DNA of 37,354 nucleotides from Pseudomonadota bacterium (GCA_023435335.1 JAEYRU010000115.1:1-37354), one strand, 5' to 3'. Counted from the first letter of the stretch, positions 1 to 7,875 are shown. Translations and numbers: made by a program. The notes: generated by a model from the sequence alone, not told the origin.

Positions 1-37
1 GTCCCCACCCTCCCCGTCCCCAACGCCCGGGCTCGAG

Positions 38-63
38 GAGCCGGCCCACCCCAGGGCCGGCTC
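38..63. terminator. Perfect 10-bp hairpin downstream of the carbonic anhydrase gene
   Basis: GAGCCGGCCC (38-47) and GGGCCGGCTC (54-63) are perfect inverted copies around a 6-base loop. The hairpin lies 28 bases past the stop codon of the leftward gene ending at 92. No clear T-run follows on the leftward strand; the rightward strand has a short CGCTTCTATT tail. It may be a terminator for either strand, or for a rightward gene outside the window. The rest of positions 1-91 shows nothing else. Confidence 0.45.
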
Positions 64-91
64 CGCTTCTATTGAGAGGGGTCGGGGGCCA

Positions 92-619
92 TCAGAGCGG
101 CTTCAATCCTTTCCTGAAACGCTGCCCGTTGGCGACGTAGCCTTCCGCCGAACGGGCCAGGCCCGCGACAGCCGTCTCGTCGAGTTCGCGGACCACCTTC
201 GCGGGCGATCCCACGATCAGCGAGTTGTCCGGGAACTCCTTCCCCTCGGTGACCAGTGCCCCTGCCCCGACAAGCGAATTGCGACCGATGCGGGCGCCGT
301 TGAGAATGATGGCTCCCATGCCGACCAGGCTGTTGTCGCCGATCGTGCAGCCGTGAAGGATGGCGCGGTGGCCGATCGTGCAGCCCCGGCCGACCGTCAC
401 CGGATAACCGGGATCGGTATGGATGACCGTCAGTTCCTGGACGTTGCTGCCCTCGCCGATCGAGATGGGCTCATTGTCGCCGCGCAGGACCGCTCCGAAC
501 CAGACGCCGCAGCCGCGGCCGAGCCGCACACGTCCTATCACTTGGGCGTCTGGCGCAATCCAGGTCGACTCGGTGTCCTCCAGATCGGGCGCGATGCCGT
601 CGATCGAGTACTGGGGCAT
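92..619 (-). CDS. Gamma-carbonic anhydrase family protein (left-handed beta-helix)
   Basis: This 175-residue protein consists almost wholly of hexapeptide repeats (for example IGEGSN, VGRGCT, IGDNSL, IGRNSL) that form a left-handed beta-helix. Three histidines at the expected metal positions are present: H67 in the VIHTD segment, then H84 and H89 in the GHRAILHG segment. This is the gamma-class carbonic anhydrase pattern (CaiE/YrdA/PaaY group). Many such proteins bind zinc, but physiological carbonic anhydrase activity is unproven for most, so the reaction (CO2 hydration) is inferred from family. The length is normal. The start is well supported by AAGGAGG ending a few bases before the ATG. 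The gene is monocistronic and diverges from the membrane protein gene at 757. The cytoplasm is the likely location, since no signal peptide is visible. Confidence 0.92.
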   Translation of the reverse strand: MPQYSIDGIAPDLEDTESTWIAPDAQVIGRVRLGRGCGVWFGAVLRGDNEPISIGEGSNVQELTVIHTDPGYPVTVGRGCTIGHRAILHGCTIGDNSLVGMGAIILNGARIGRNSLVGAGALVTEGKEFPDNSLIVGSPAKVVRELDETAVAGLARSAEGYVANGQRFRKGLKPL

Positions 620-756
620 GGGTTCCTCCTTGAGGTTCGATTTCGTGCGTCGGCCGATCGGCTTTCACGTTCCGTTTACCATGATTGCGCAAGCTGACCA
701 TCGGCCCGCGCAGTGGTTTTCAGCGGGCGGAACTGCCATTCACAAGGAAGCGAACC

Positions 757-1488
757 ATGGCCAATGCTGCGGCTGGACACGACGGCGTCAGCACCATCGA
801 TTCCCGCTTCATGCTGCGGATCTTCTACGTGTTCGCCGCACTGGCGCTCGCGTCCGTCGTGATGAGCGTCGGCGGCAAGCTTCTCGGCCGTTTGATTACG
901 GCGGTCGGCCATACCGAGGATTCGACGATCCTCGAAATAGTCATCGGGAACAATGTGCTATCCGTGCCGGCCAACATGATCCGCCTCGAGAAGGCGCGCC
1001 GTGCGGGAGAGGCCCACCGCCTGGACCTTTATCTCAAATGGCCGCAGATGACGGGCTACACCCATGCCGACCGAGACGAATTCAACAACCGCGACAACCG
1101 CCGCAACATCATCTTCGTGACGATCGAGGAGAGCCTGATGTCGCGCGACATGAGCGGAAGGCTGGAGCCGATCTATCGCCGGCTGCTCGAACTTCCGGGT
1201 GCGCCGGGGCCAGCGGCGGGTCTGCGAGTCTACGCATTCTCCGCGGAATCGGGCTACCTCAACGAATCGTTGGTCGTCGGCGAACGTGCGGGACGGGAGC
1301 CCTTCGTCGCGCGCTGCCTGACCGGCGCTGCGGCCAGTGAATCGCTTGCCGGCTGCGAGCGCGACATACACATCGGCGACCAGTTGAGCCTGACCTATCG
1401 TTTTCCGGAAACCATGCTGACGAACTGGCGCGCCCTCGATGCGGCCGTGCGCGCCAGGGCGCTGGAACTCCTGCAGACCGGCAGCTGA
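757..1488 (+). CDS. Membrane-anchored protein of unknown function
   Basis: I do not recognise this 243-residue protein. It has a short N-terminal tail, one hydrophobic helix at about residues 19-42 (LRIFYVFAALALASVVMSVG), and then a soluble domain of about 200 residues, probably facing the periplasm. Near the C-terminus two cysteines about 16 residues apart (ARC...AGC) could form a disulfide in that compartment. An upstream in-frame start at 685 exists, but the ATG at 757 has AAGGAAG just before it and leaves the hydrophobic segment near the N-terminus, so it is preferred. The gene diverges from the carbonic anhydrase gene across 137 bases and ends 16 bases from the convergent DUF3126 gene. 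No catalytic motif is visible. A conserved hypothetical of Rhizobiales is my best guess. Confidence 0.75.
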   Translation: MANAAAGHDGVSTIDSRFMLRIFYVFAALALASVVMSVGGKLLGRLITAVGHTEDSTILEIVIGNNVLSVPANMIRLEKARRAGEAHRLDLYLKWPQMTGYTHADRDEFNNRDNRRNIIFVTIEESLMSRDMSGRLEPIYRRLLELPGAPGPAAGLRVYAFSAESGYLNESLVVGERAGREPFVARCLTGAAASESLAGCERDIHIGDQLSLTYRFPETMLTNWRALDAAVRARALELLQTGS

Positions 1489-1504
1489 TGCTGCCTCGTC
1501 CGGC

Positions 1505-1714
1505 CTAGCCCAGGTCGACGTCGAGTATCGCCATCGAGAAGTTGTAGGAGAGTTCGCCCTCGTCCTCATCCTTGAAGATGATTCCGAGGAATTCGTCGCC
1601 GACGTAGAGTTCGCAGGAGTCGTCCTTGCGCGGGCGCGCCTTCACCTCGAGTGACGGGTTGTTAAAGGTGCGCTTGAAATAGGCGTCGAGCTTCCTGATT
1701 TCTTCGGGCTTCAA
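1505..1714 (-). CDS. DUF3126 family protein, TTG start likely
   Basis: This short protein (69 residues from the chosen start) contains the DUF3126 core: LKPEEIRKLDAYFKRTF, then a basic strand, YVGDEFLGIIFKDEDEGE, and SYNFSMAILDVDL at the end. The function is unknown. As I recall, members are about 70 residues long and usually sit next to cysE in Rhizobiales, as here. The open frame extends to a GTG at 1834 that overlaps the cysE stop codon (GTGA), which would give 109 residues. Those extra 40 residues are not part of the family. A TTG at 1714 with GGAG nine bases upstream gives the family length, so I chose it. Co-transcription with cysE is very likely. It converges with the unknown membrane protein gene. 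Confidence 0.8.
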   Translation of the reverse strand: MKPEEIRKLDAYFKRTFNNPSLEVKARPRKDDSCELYVGDEFLGIIFKDEDEGELSYNFSMAILDVDLG

Positions 1715-1830
1715 AACATCGATCTCCGCGAATTGTCCCGCCAGCCGTTCTGCGGCGCTTCTGGCATGCTGCAGACGATCATGTAAAGTCCGGGCCGGTC
1801 GTTTCCACCCGTCGACCGCTTTCCCGAGGG

Positions 1831-2655
1831 TCACTCGGGCAAGCCGGCAAGCAACTGGTCCATGGCGCGCGAAGGCTCGTCGCAGCCGGCCTCGCCGACG
1901 ATGCGGGCGGGAACCCCGGCCACCGTCTTGTTGTTCTCGACCGACTTGAGCACCACCGAGCCGGCCGCGACCTTCGTGCAGTGGCCAATCTCGATATTGC
2001 CGAGAATCTTGGCGCCCGCGCCGATGAGCACGCCGTGGCGGATCTTGGGATGGCGGTCACCCGTCTCCTTGCCCGTCCCACCCAGCGTCACGCCCTGCAG
2101 GATGGAAACGTCATCCTCCACGACGGCCGTTGCGCCAACCACGAGGCCGGTCGCGTGGTCGAGGAAGATGCCCTTACCGATGCGCGCCGCCGGATTGATG
2201 TCGGTCTGGAACACCGCCGAGGAACGGCTCTGCAGATAAAGGGCGAAGTCCTTGCGTCCCTGGTTCCATAGCCAGTGCGCGAGGCGATGCGTCTGGATCG
2301 CGTGGAAGCCCTTGAAATAGAGTACGGGCATCAGGAACCGGTCGCAGGCCGGATCGCGGTCGTAATAGGCCTGGATGTCGACCCGCACCACAGTGCTCCA
2401 CTCGGGCACCTCGCGGTGCATGGCCTTGAACGTCTGGCGGATGAGGTCGGCGCCGATATCAGGGTGGTCGAGCCGCTCGGAAACGCGGTGGATGACGGCG
2501 TCCTCGAGCGAATCGTGGTTCAGAACGGTCGAATAGAGGAATGCCGCGAGCAGCGGATCCCTCTCGACCGCCTCGGTCGCTTCCGCGCGCACGGTGCTCC
2601 AGATCGGATCCACCGGCTGCAAGGTGCTGGACCTAAACACACGCTCCGTGCTCAT
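1831..2655 (-). CDS. cysE: Serine O-acetyltransferase
   Basis: This 274-residue enzyme transfers acetyl from acetyl-CoA to L-serine, giving O-acetylserine, the committed precursor of cysteine. The N-terminal alpha-helical SATase domain covers about residues 15-140. It is followed by a left-handed beta-helix of hexapeptide repeats at about 145-255. Catalytic residues fit the E. coli pattern: D166-H167 in DHATG, and H202 in DRHPKI, with the same 35-residue spacing as His158/His193 of E. coli CysE. The length and domain order are normal. CysE is usually a hexamer, feedback-inhibited by cysteine and able to bind cysteine synthase through its C-terminus. The C-terminal tail here (ending LLAGLPE) lacks the terminal isoleucine used for that contact in enteric bacteria. 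DUF3126 follows in the same unit. Confidence 0.95.
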   Translation of the reverse strand: MSTERVFRSSTLQPVDPIWSTVRAEATEAVERDPLLAAFLYSTVLNHDSLEDAVIHRVSERLDHPDIGADLIRQTFKAMHREVPEWSTVVRVDIQAYYDRDPACDRFLMPVLYFKGFHAIQTHRLAHWLWNQGRKDFALYLQSRSSAVFQTDINPAARIGKGIFLDHATGLVVGATAVVEDDVSILQGVTLGGTGKETGDRHPKIRHGVLIGAGAKILGNIEIGHCTKVAAGSVVLKSVENNKTVAGVPARIVGEAGCDEPSRAMDQLLAGLPE

Positions 2656-2804
2656 CTGGCCTCACTCCCGATCTCGCCTGGAGACTGCACTATAGCCTGA
2701 AGTAGGCGCCTCAACTGCCGCCTCCAGAGGAGGAGGAACATATTGCAGATCGCCAGCCAATTGAACCGCAATTTCCTTAACCTGCCTTCAAGGGGAATTT
2801 ATCG

Positions 2805-3614
2805 ATGCCGCAGCCGACCGATCGCCAGGAACCCGGCCTCAAGCTCACGCTTGCCGGCGACGTCGCACATCTCGTCATCGACCGGGCCGAACGAAGGAAC
2901 GCCCTGACTGCCCGCATGTGGCGCGCGCTGGCCGAGACTATTCCGGCCGCCTCGCGAGACGCCAGTGTGCTGGTGATATCCGGGGCGGGCAAGGATTTCT
3001 CGGCCGGCGCCGACATCTCCGAGTTCGACGAACTGCGCAGGGACGCCGCTACCGCGCGCGACTACGAAGCCGCCAACTCCGCGGCCTTCGCGGCGATCCG
3101 CAACGCCGCCATCCCCACGATAGCGGCGATCCGCGGCGTATGCTTCGGCGGCGGCTTCGGCATCGCGGCGGCCTGCGACATCCGCATCGCTGCCGACAAT
3201 GCGCTTTTCGCCGTGCCGGCCGCCAGACTCGGCCTCGCCTATCCGCAGGATGCGATGCAGGACATCGTGCACGCCTGCGGGCCGCAGATGGCCAGATACC
3301 TGACCTTCAGCGCCGCGCGCATCAACGCAAGAAAGGCGGCAGAGATAGGCTTCCTGGCGGAGGTGGTTACGGACGCGGAACTCGATGCGCGCACTTCTGC
3401 GCTTGCCGCCGAAATCGCGGGCAACGCGCCGATGTCGATCGCCGCGTCCAAGGCGGCGATTCGGGCCGTTCTTAGTGGCGCAGCGGCCGATATTGAACTC
3501 GCGCAGCGGCTTGGCGCCGCCACCTTCGCGAGCGAGGACTACGCCGAAGGCCGCGCCGCCTTCCGCGAGAAGCGGCTGCCGCGTTTTGGCAGGAGCGTGC
3601 GACGGGCGGATTGA
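2805..3614 (+). CDS. Enoyl-CoA hydratase/isomerase (crotonase) family protein lacking both catalytic Glu
   Basis: This 269-residue protein has the crotonase fold. The first oxyanion-hole segment is GAGKDFSAGADISEF (about 61-75), the second is RGVCFGGGFGI (110-120), and the CoA-binding N-terminal strand and C-terminal helix are in place. In classical enoyl-CoA hydratases two glutamates act, one in GGGCE and one in FGQPE. Here the matching positions are G119 (GGGFG) and about A139 (FAVPA). Simple syn-hydration of enoyl-CoA is therefore unlikely, and an isomerase, hydrolase, decarboxylase or other crotonase activity is more probable. The substrate is unknown. The ATG is supported by AGGGGA nine bases upstream. 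It is followed after 54 bases by the YcaQ-like gene on the same strand and diverges from cysE. Confidence 0.85.
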   Translation: MPQPTDRQEPGLKLTLAGDVAHLVIDRAERRNALTARMWRALAETIPAASRDASVLVISGAGKDFSAGADISEFDELRRDAATARDYEAANSAAFAAIRNAAIPTIAAIRGVCFGGGFGIAAACDIRIAADNALFAVPAARLGLAYPQDAMQDIVHACGPQMARYLTFSAARINARKAAEIGFLAEVVTDAELDARTSALAAEIAGNAPMSIAASKAAIRAVLSGAAADIELAQRLGAATFASEDYAEGRAAFREKRLPRFGRSVRRAD

Positions 3615-3668
3615 TCGCGACGCCCTTTTCGGGTGGAAAGGCTGGTCAGATCAGTCCAGTCCCCGCAC

Positions 3669-4862
3669 ATGTCCCATATCGTCAGCAATTCCCAGGCAAG
3701 ACGTTTCTTCATCGCCAGGCAGGGCCTCAGCGATCCGCCGGCGCGCACCTGGGGCAAGCACGGCCTGTACGAGGCAATCGAGCGGCTGGGATTCGTCCAG
3801 GTCGACAGCATCAACACTGTCGAGCGGGCCCACCATCACATCCTGTTCGCCCGCAACCAGACCTACCGGAAAAAGCACCTCGCCCATCTCGTGGAGAAGG
3901 ATCGGCTGCTTTTCGAGAACTGGACGCATGACGCCTCGATCATTCCGACCGCCTTCTTCCCCTACTGGAAGCACCGGTTCGAGCAGCAGAAGGCTACATT
4001 GCGCACCCGCTGGAAAGATCACTTCGGCCAGGAGGGTTTTGACGACGACCTCAGCCGCGTGCTCGACAAGGTTGCCAGCGAGGGGCCGATGCTGGCGCGC
4101 GACTTCGAGGGCGACAAGCCCAACACGGGCTGGTGGGACTGGCACCCGTCCAAGGCGGCGCTCGAGTATCTGTGGCGCACGGGCGAACTCGCGATCGCAC
4201 GCCGCGAAGGCTTCCAGAAGGTCTACGACCTCACCGAGCGTGTGATTCCGCCGGAGCATTTCGGGCGCACCGTCACGCGCGAGGAATTCATCGACTGGGC
4301 GTGCCGGAGCGCGCTGGAAAGACTGGGCATCGGGACGCGCAGCGAGATCATGGCGTTCTGGAAACTGCTCACGCCCGCCGAGGTGGACGCCTGGACCAGG
4401 GCGCACGTCGGGGAACTGGAGAAGCTGCTGGTGGAGGGCGTGGACGGCAAGCGTCAGCCTTCCTTCGCCTTTGCCGGCTCGCTCGACGCGATCGCGCAGC
4501 CGCCGGAACCGCCTACCCGGCTGCGTATCCTCAGCCCGTTCGATCCGCTGCTGCGTGACCGCAAGCGCGCCGAGCGGCTGTTCGGCTTCCATTACCGCAT
4601 CGAGGTCTTCGTTCCGGAGGCCAAGCGCAAATACGGCTACTACGTCTTTCCGGTCATGCGCGGGGAGAAGATCGTCGGGCGCATCGACATGAAGGCCGAC
4701 CGTGCGACGGACCGGCTGGCCGTGCGCGCCTTCTGGCCGGAGCCGGGCGTGCGCGTATCCAAGGCGATGATTGTCCAGTTGGAAGCGGAGCTGGAGCGCG
4801 CCCGTCGATTCGCGGGCGTCGCCACGGTCGCCTTCGATGACGGCTGGCTGCGGGCGGGCTAG
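3669..4862 (+). CDS. Crosslink-repair DNA glycosylase, YcaQ family (winged-helix)
   Basis: This 397-residue protein matches the HTH_42/YcaQ family (COG3214). E. coli YcaQ unhooks interstrand DNA crosslinks by excising alkylated bases. The N-terminus SNSQARRFFIARQGL matches the family opening. The catalytic Q-x-D signature is visible as Q44-V-D46 in GFVQVDSINTVERAHH, which is the YcaQ-like rather than the AlkZ-like (Q-x-Q) form. The rest is a set of winged-helix domains and a C-terminal beta-rich part (LRILSPFDPLLRDRKR is a family hallmark). A GTG at 3633 in frame would add 12 residues. I prefer the ATG at 3669 on family fit, though its ribosome site is weak. It is probably co-transcribed with the crotonase homologue, and its end nearly abuts the convergent hydrolase gene. 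Confidence 0.85.
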   Translation: MSHIVSNSQARRFFIARQGLSDPPARTWGKHGLYEAIERLGFVQVDSINTVERAHHHILFARNQTYRKKHLAHLVEKDRLLFENWTHDASIIPTAFFPYWKHRFEQQKATLRTRWKDHFGQEGFDDDLSRVLDKVASEGPMLARDFEGDKPNTGWWDWHPSKAALEYLWRTGELAIARREGFQKVYDLTERVIPPEHFGRTVTREEFIDWACRSALERLGIGTRSEIMAFWKLLTPAEVDAWTRAHVGELEKLLVEGVDGKRQPSFAFAGSLDAIAQPPEPPTRLRILSPFDPLLRDRKRAERLFGFHYRIEVFVPEAKRKYGYYVFPVMRGEKIVGRIDMKADRATDRLAVRAFWPEPGVRVSKAMIVQLEAELERARRFAGVATVAFDDGWLRAG

Positions 4863-4868
4863 CCGGCG

Positions 4869-5738
4869 TCAGGCAGCCTGTCGGTCGGTCAGGAAGTCGA
4901 GAATCGCGGAACAGAAGACGTCGTTCCTGTCGCCGGCGACCATATGGCCGGCACCGCCCACGTCGACATAGCTGGCGGCCGGCGCCAGCTCGACGAATTC
5001 CTGGGCATAGCGTTCGTGCACGAGTTCCGACTGCATGCCGCGAACGAGAAGAACCGGAATGTGCAGGTCGGGCAGGCCATCGAGCAGTTCCTGCATCAGT
5101 TCGCGCGCGCCGGTGTTTATGTTCTGTGGGCCCTTCAGGAAGACCGGGTCCCAGTGCCAGCGAAAACGCCCATCCTCGCCGAGCCGCAGGTTCTTGCGCA
5201 GGCCGGAGAGCGACATCGGGCGCTTGCGGTGCGGCAGGTAGCTCGCGATGGCCTCCGCCGCCTCCTCGAGCGTCGCGAAGCCCTCGTCCATACGCTCGCC
5301 CATGAAGCCCTGGATCTTGGCCACGCCCTCGGGGTCCATGCGCGGCGTGATGTCGACCAGCACCAGCGACTGGAAGAGCGGTCCGTGGCGGTGTTGCGCG
5401 GCGAGCGAAGAGAGACCGCCCAGCGACGCGCCGACCGCCGAGGGCGCAGCATGGAACATGTCCGCCACCTGCCGGGTCACGGCCGCGACATCCTCGCCAT
5501 AGCGCGCGAAGGTGTAGTTGCCGCTTGCCACCCAATCGCTCTCGCCGTGGCCGCGCAGATCGACCGAAATCGCGCGCATGCCGTGCGCCGCGACGCGTCG
5601 GGCCGTGTTGTCCCACGCGCGCCGCGTCTGGCCGCCTCCATGCAGGAAGATCACCGGATGTCCGCTTCCGCCCCAGATATCGGCAGCGAGCCTGTTGCCT
5701 TCGGCGCCGGTAAAGATGTGCGAGACCGGATCGATCAA
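4869..5738 (-). CDS. Alpha/beta-fold hydrolase
   Basis: This 289-residue protein is a single-domain alpha/beta hydrolase. The oxyanion loop HGGGQTRRAWD lies at about residues 33-43, and the VDLRGHGESD segment follows at about 59-68. The nucleophile elbow is G-A-S-L-G-G with S105, and the catalytic histidine is H265 in GGAGHMVAGD. The substrate cannot be told from the sequence. The epoxide hydrolase, esterase and dehalogenase branches share these features, and the HGGGQT motif is typical of many uncharacterised esterase-like members. Its start overlaps the stop of the next upstream hydrolase by four bases (ATGA), so the two are translationally coupled. It is the last gene of a leftward group with the cold-shock protein, DUF192 and a second hydrolase. 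Confidence 0.88.
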   Translation of the reverse strand: MIDPVSHIFTGAEGNRLAADIWGGSGHPVIFLHGGGQTRRAWDNTARRVAAHGMRAISVDLRGHGESDWVASGNYTFARYGEDVAAVTRQVADMFHAAPSAVGASLGGLSSLAAQHRHGPLFQSLVLVDITPRMDPEGVAKIQGFMGERMDEGFATLEEAAEAIASYLPHRKRPMSLSGLRKNLRLGEDGRFRWHWDPVFLKGPQNINTGARELMQELLDGLPDLHIPVLLVRGMQSELVHERYAQEFVELAPAASYVDVGGAGHMVAGDRNDVFCSAILDFLTDRQAA

Positions 5739-6490
5739 AGCGGATGCTCCTTCAGGAATTCCAGCGCCCGCGCCTTGAAGGTGCGGTCGCCGACGGAAAG
5801 CATGTGGTCGCGGCCGACGATGTCGAACGCCTCACCGCGGGGCAGCAATTGCGCCAATGGCGTTGCCGGCCCGCCGATCTCGTCCTTCGTGCCAACAGCC
5901 ACCAGGGCCGGTTGCTCGATGCGAGCCACCTCTTCGCGGGTGAGTTCCTGCCGCGAGGCCTTGATGCAGGCCGCGAGCGCATGCCGATCGCTCTTCGTCT
6001 GGTCGGCAAAGGCACGGAACATCCTGCCGCGCGGATGAGGTATCGTTGTGGAATCTTCGGTCACCAGTGCGTCGGCGATCGGGTCCCAGTCGCCCACACC
6101 CTCCACCATTCCGAGGCCCAGCCCGCCGAAGATCAGCGTGGCGACCCTCTTCGGGTATTCAAGCGCCAGGAACGCCGCGACACGCGCGCCCATCGAATAG
6201 CCGAAGACGTGGGCCCGTTCGATACCGAGTTCATCGAGCAGCGTCGCACCATCACCCGCCATCTTCGAAGGCGTGTAGTCGGACGGCTCGTAGCTGACGG
6301 ACGATCTTCCATGTCCGCGATGATCGAAGGCGATTACGCGGTAGCCCGCCTCGCGCAGCGTCTTCACCCAGCCGGGACCGACCCAGTTGACGCCGGTGCT
6401 GGAGGCAAAACCATGCAGAAGAAGGACCGGATCGCCCTCGCCTTCGTCGAGATAGGCAAGACGAAATCCGTCATGCGAAAAAAACTGCAT
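5735..6490 (-). CDS. Alpha/beta-fold hydrolase, second of a coupled pair
   Basis: This 251-residue alpha/beta hydrolase has LLLHGFASS (oxyanion loop), AFDHRGHGRS, the nucleophile elbow G-Y-S-M-G with S99, and a catalytic histidine at H229 in VGRDHMLSVGD. It resembles 3-oxoadipate enol-lactonase-like or esterase-like members, but the substrate is not identifiable. A TTG at 6520 overlaps the upstream stop codon (TTGA) and would add ten residues. I prefer the ATG at 6490 because MQFFSHDGFRLAYLDEG is a typical family opening. It shares only family motifs with the downstream hydrolase (the elbow residues differ), so the pair is not a recent duplication. It is likely transcribed with DUF192 and the cold-shock gene. 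Confidence 0.88.
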   Translation of the reverse strand: MQFFSHDGFRLAYLDEGEGDPVLLLHGFASSTGVNWVGPGWVKTLREAGYRVIAFDHRGHGRSSVSYEPSDYTPSKMAGDGATLLDELGIERAHVFGYSMGARVAAFLALEYPKRVATLIFGGLGLGMVEGVGDWDPIADALVTEDSTTIPHPRGRMFRAFADQTKSDRHALAACIKASRQELTREEVARIEQPALVAVGTKDEIGGPATPLAQLLPRGEAFDIVGRDHMLSVGDRTFKARALEFLKEHPL

Positions 6491-6516
6491 TGCCGGCGGC
6501 CGGACCCCCGTCTTCG

Positions 6517-7020
6517 TCAATTCGCGCCGGCGGCTTCATCGATCCGCGGATGCCGCAGCCGATCGCCCACGGCGATGCCCGCCTTTTGCGCGGTTCCGGC
6601 CTTGAGTTCAAGCACGAAACGCACGGGCTCGGCCGGCCCGATCGGCGCCTCGGAGAAAGGTATCCCCTGCAGGAGGGCCCTGACGACGCCGTCCTCGCCG
6701 ATGAAGATCAGGTCGAGCGGCATCGGCGTGTTCTTCATCCAGAAGGAGACGGGCCGCGTTTCTTCGAACACGAAGAGCATGCCCCGGTCGTCCGGCATTA
6801 TGCGCCGGTGCATCAGTCCGGCCGAGCGTTCGGCGTGAGTCGCGGCAATCTCGATCGAAAACCGCTGTTCGCCGTTGGCGGTCTCGGCAACCAGCGGCGC
6901 CGGATCGACCGGAAGCAGCATGGGCTGCCCTTGGGCCGCAGCGCTGCCCGAGGCGAGCAGAAGCCCCAGGACAAACGCCGCCAGCAGGGCCGCGGCGTCA
7001 TGAAACAGTTTCTTCGGCAT
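6517..7020 (-). CDS. DUF192 family secreted protein
   Basis: This 167-residue protein begins with a signal peptide (positive MPKKLFHD, hydrophobic core, cleavage near ASGSAAAQG at about residues 26-31). The mature part is a DUF192 domain, recognised by GLMHRR, GMLFVFEE and the hallmark FWMKNTPMPLDLIFI, then a C-terminal strand FVLELKAG with the GDRL end. DUF192 (COG1430) proteins are small periplasmic or secreted beta proteins of unknown function, in bacteria and archaea. I chose the ATG at 7020 over an adjacent in-frame TTG at 7023. The gene lies 25 bases downstream of the two-domain cold-shock gene, an arrangement I recall as common in Rhizobiales. Confidence 0.88.
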   Translation of the reverse strand: MPKKLFHDAAALLAAFVLGLLLASGSAAAQGQPMLLPVDPAPLVAETANGEQRFSIEIAATHAERSAGLMHRRIMPDDRGMLFVFEETRPVSFWMKNTPMPLDLIFIGEDGVVRALLQGIPFSEAPIGPAEPVRFVLELKAGTAQKAGIAVGDRLRHPRIDEAAGAN

Positions 7021-7045
7021 CAAGGACGCACCCGCTCGCCCGCGC

Positions 7046-7639
7046 TCAGTGCGCGGCCGGAAGTGTGCCCATATCCGGGTAGATTTCGGCGGCCATAAGG
7101 CCTTTGTCGCCGCGGCCGAAGCGGACGAGCACGACCTGGCCGGGCCGCAACTCGGTCACTCCGTAGCGGCGCAGCGTTTCCATGTGCACGAAGATGTCTT
7201 CCGTGCCGTCGCCGCGGGTCAGGAAGCCGAAACCCTTGGTGCGATTGAACCATTTTACGAGTGCGCGCTCGAGCCCGCTCTCCGGCGTCACCGAAACGTG
7301 GGTGCGCTGCCCGGGCTGCTCGGACGGATGCACCGCGGTGGAGGTGTCCATCGAGAGTATCTTGAACGCCTGCAACCCGCGATCCGCCTCCTTGGCGAGC
7401 GCCACCACGCGCGCGCCCTCCAGCGCGGTCTGGAACCCGTCCCGTCGCAGGCAGGTCACATGGAGAAGAATATCGCCGTGGTGGGGGTCGTCGGGCAGGA
7501 TAAAACCGTAGCCCTTGGCGACGTCGAACCACTTGATCGCACCGGAAAGTTCGATAAGGGCGCCGACATCCGTGCCGTCGTCGCGTGCCAAGGTCTCATC
7601 CCTGGCCTCCTGCCTCTCTGGAGAGGACTTTTCCCCCAT
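7046..7639 (-). CDS. Two-domain cold-shock protein
   Basis: This 197-residue protein holds two cold-shock (OB-fold) domains. The first (about 30-98) has IKWFDVAKGYGFI and DILLH; the second (about 125-192) has VKWFNRTKGFGFL and DIFVH. These are the RNP1/RNP2-like single-strand RNA/DNA binding motifs. The domains are joined by a linker of about 25 residues, and a charged tail of about 28 residues precedes the first. E. coli CspA-type proteins have a single domain of about 70 residues; the double-domain form is typical of Alphaproteobacteria. The likely role is RNA chaperoning or translation control, cytoplasmic. The ATG has AAAGG upstream. It heads the leftward group that continues into DUF192 and the two hydrolases. 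Confidence 0.92.
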   Translation of the reverse strand: MGEKSSPERQEARDETLARDDGTDVGALIELSGAIKWFDVAKGYGFILPDDPHHGDILLHVTCLRRDGFQTALEGARVVALAKEADRGLQAFKILSMDTSTAVHPSEQPGQRTHVSVTPESGLERALVKWFNRTKGFGFLTRGDGTEDIFVHMETLRRYGVTELRPGQVVLVRFGRGDKGLMAAEIYPDMGTLPAAH

Positions 7640-7700
7640 CCGAACGCAACCTTTCTGGAAGCCAACTCGATCAGCAAACCCGACTGATTCTTGCCAGACA

Positions 7701-7730
7701 GGATAACACTTAGCCTTCCCGTCTTAGCAA
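7701..7730 (-). promoter_or_regulatory. Possible sigma-70-type promoter for the cold-shock gene
   Basis: On the leftward strand TTGCTA (7725-7730) and TTATCC (7701-7706) are separated by 18 bases. This leaves an untranslated leader of about 55 bases before the ATG at 7639, which is typical of cold-shock genes. It is a pattern match only, in the 236-base gap shared with the rightward glyoxalase gene. Confidence 0.3.
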
Positions 7731-7875
7731 GGGCCGGATTTCGATTTTCAACACCTGCCGCAGCGGAAAGAAGCGGATCGACTCCTTTTGCCGCGTCGAC
7801 CGTCGGCGCGGCTTGCCCAAGACGGCCCGGTGGCCCTATCTACCGTCCTGCCCTCGGAAAGCGGAAGGACACCAG

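Noticed and set aside
653..662. Perfect 10-base palindrome GCCGATCGGC
   Set aside because: Short GC-rich palindromes are frequent in this sequence, and no second copy or fitting regulator is known to me.
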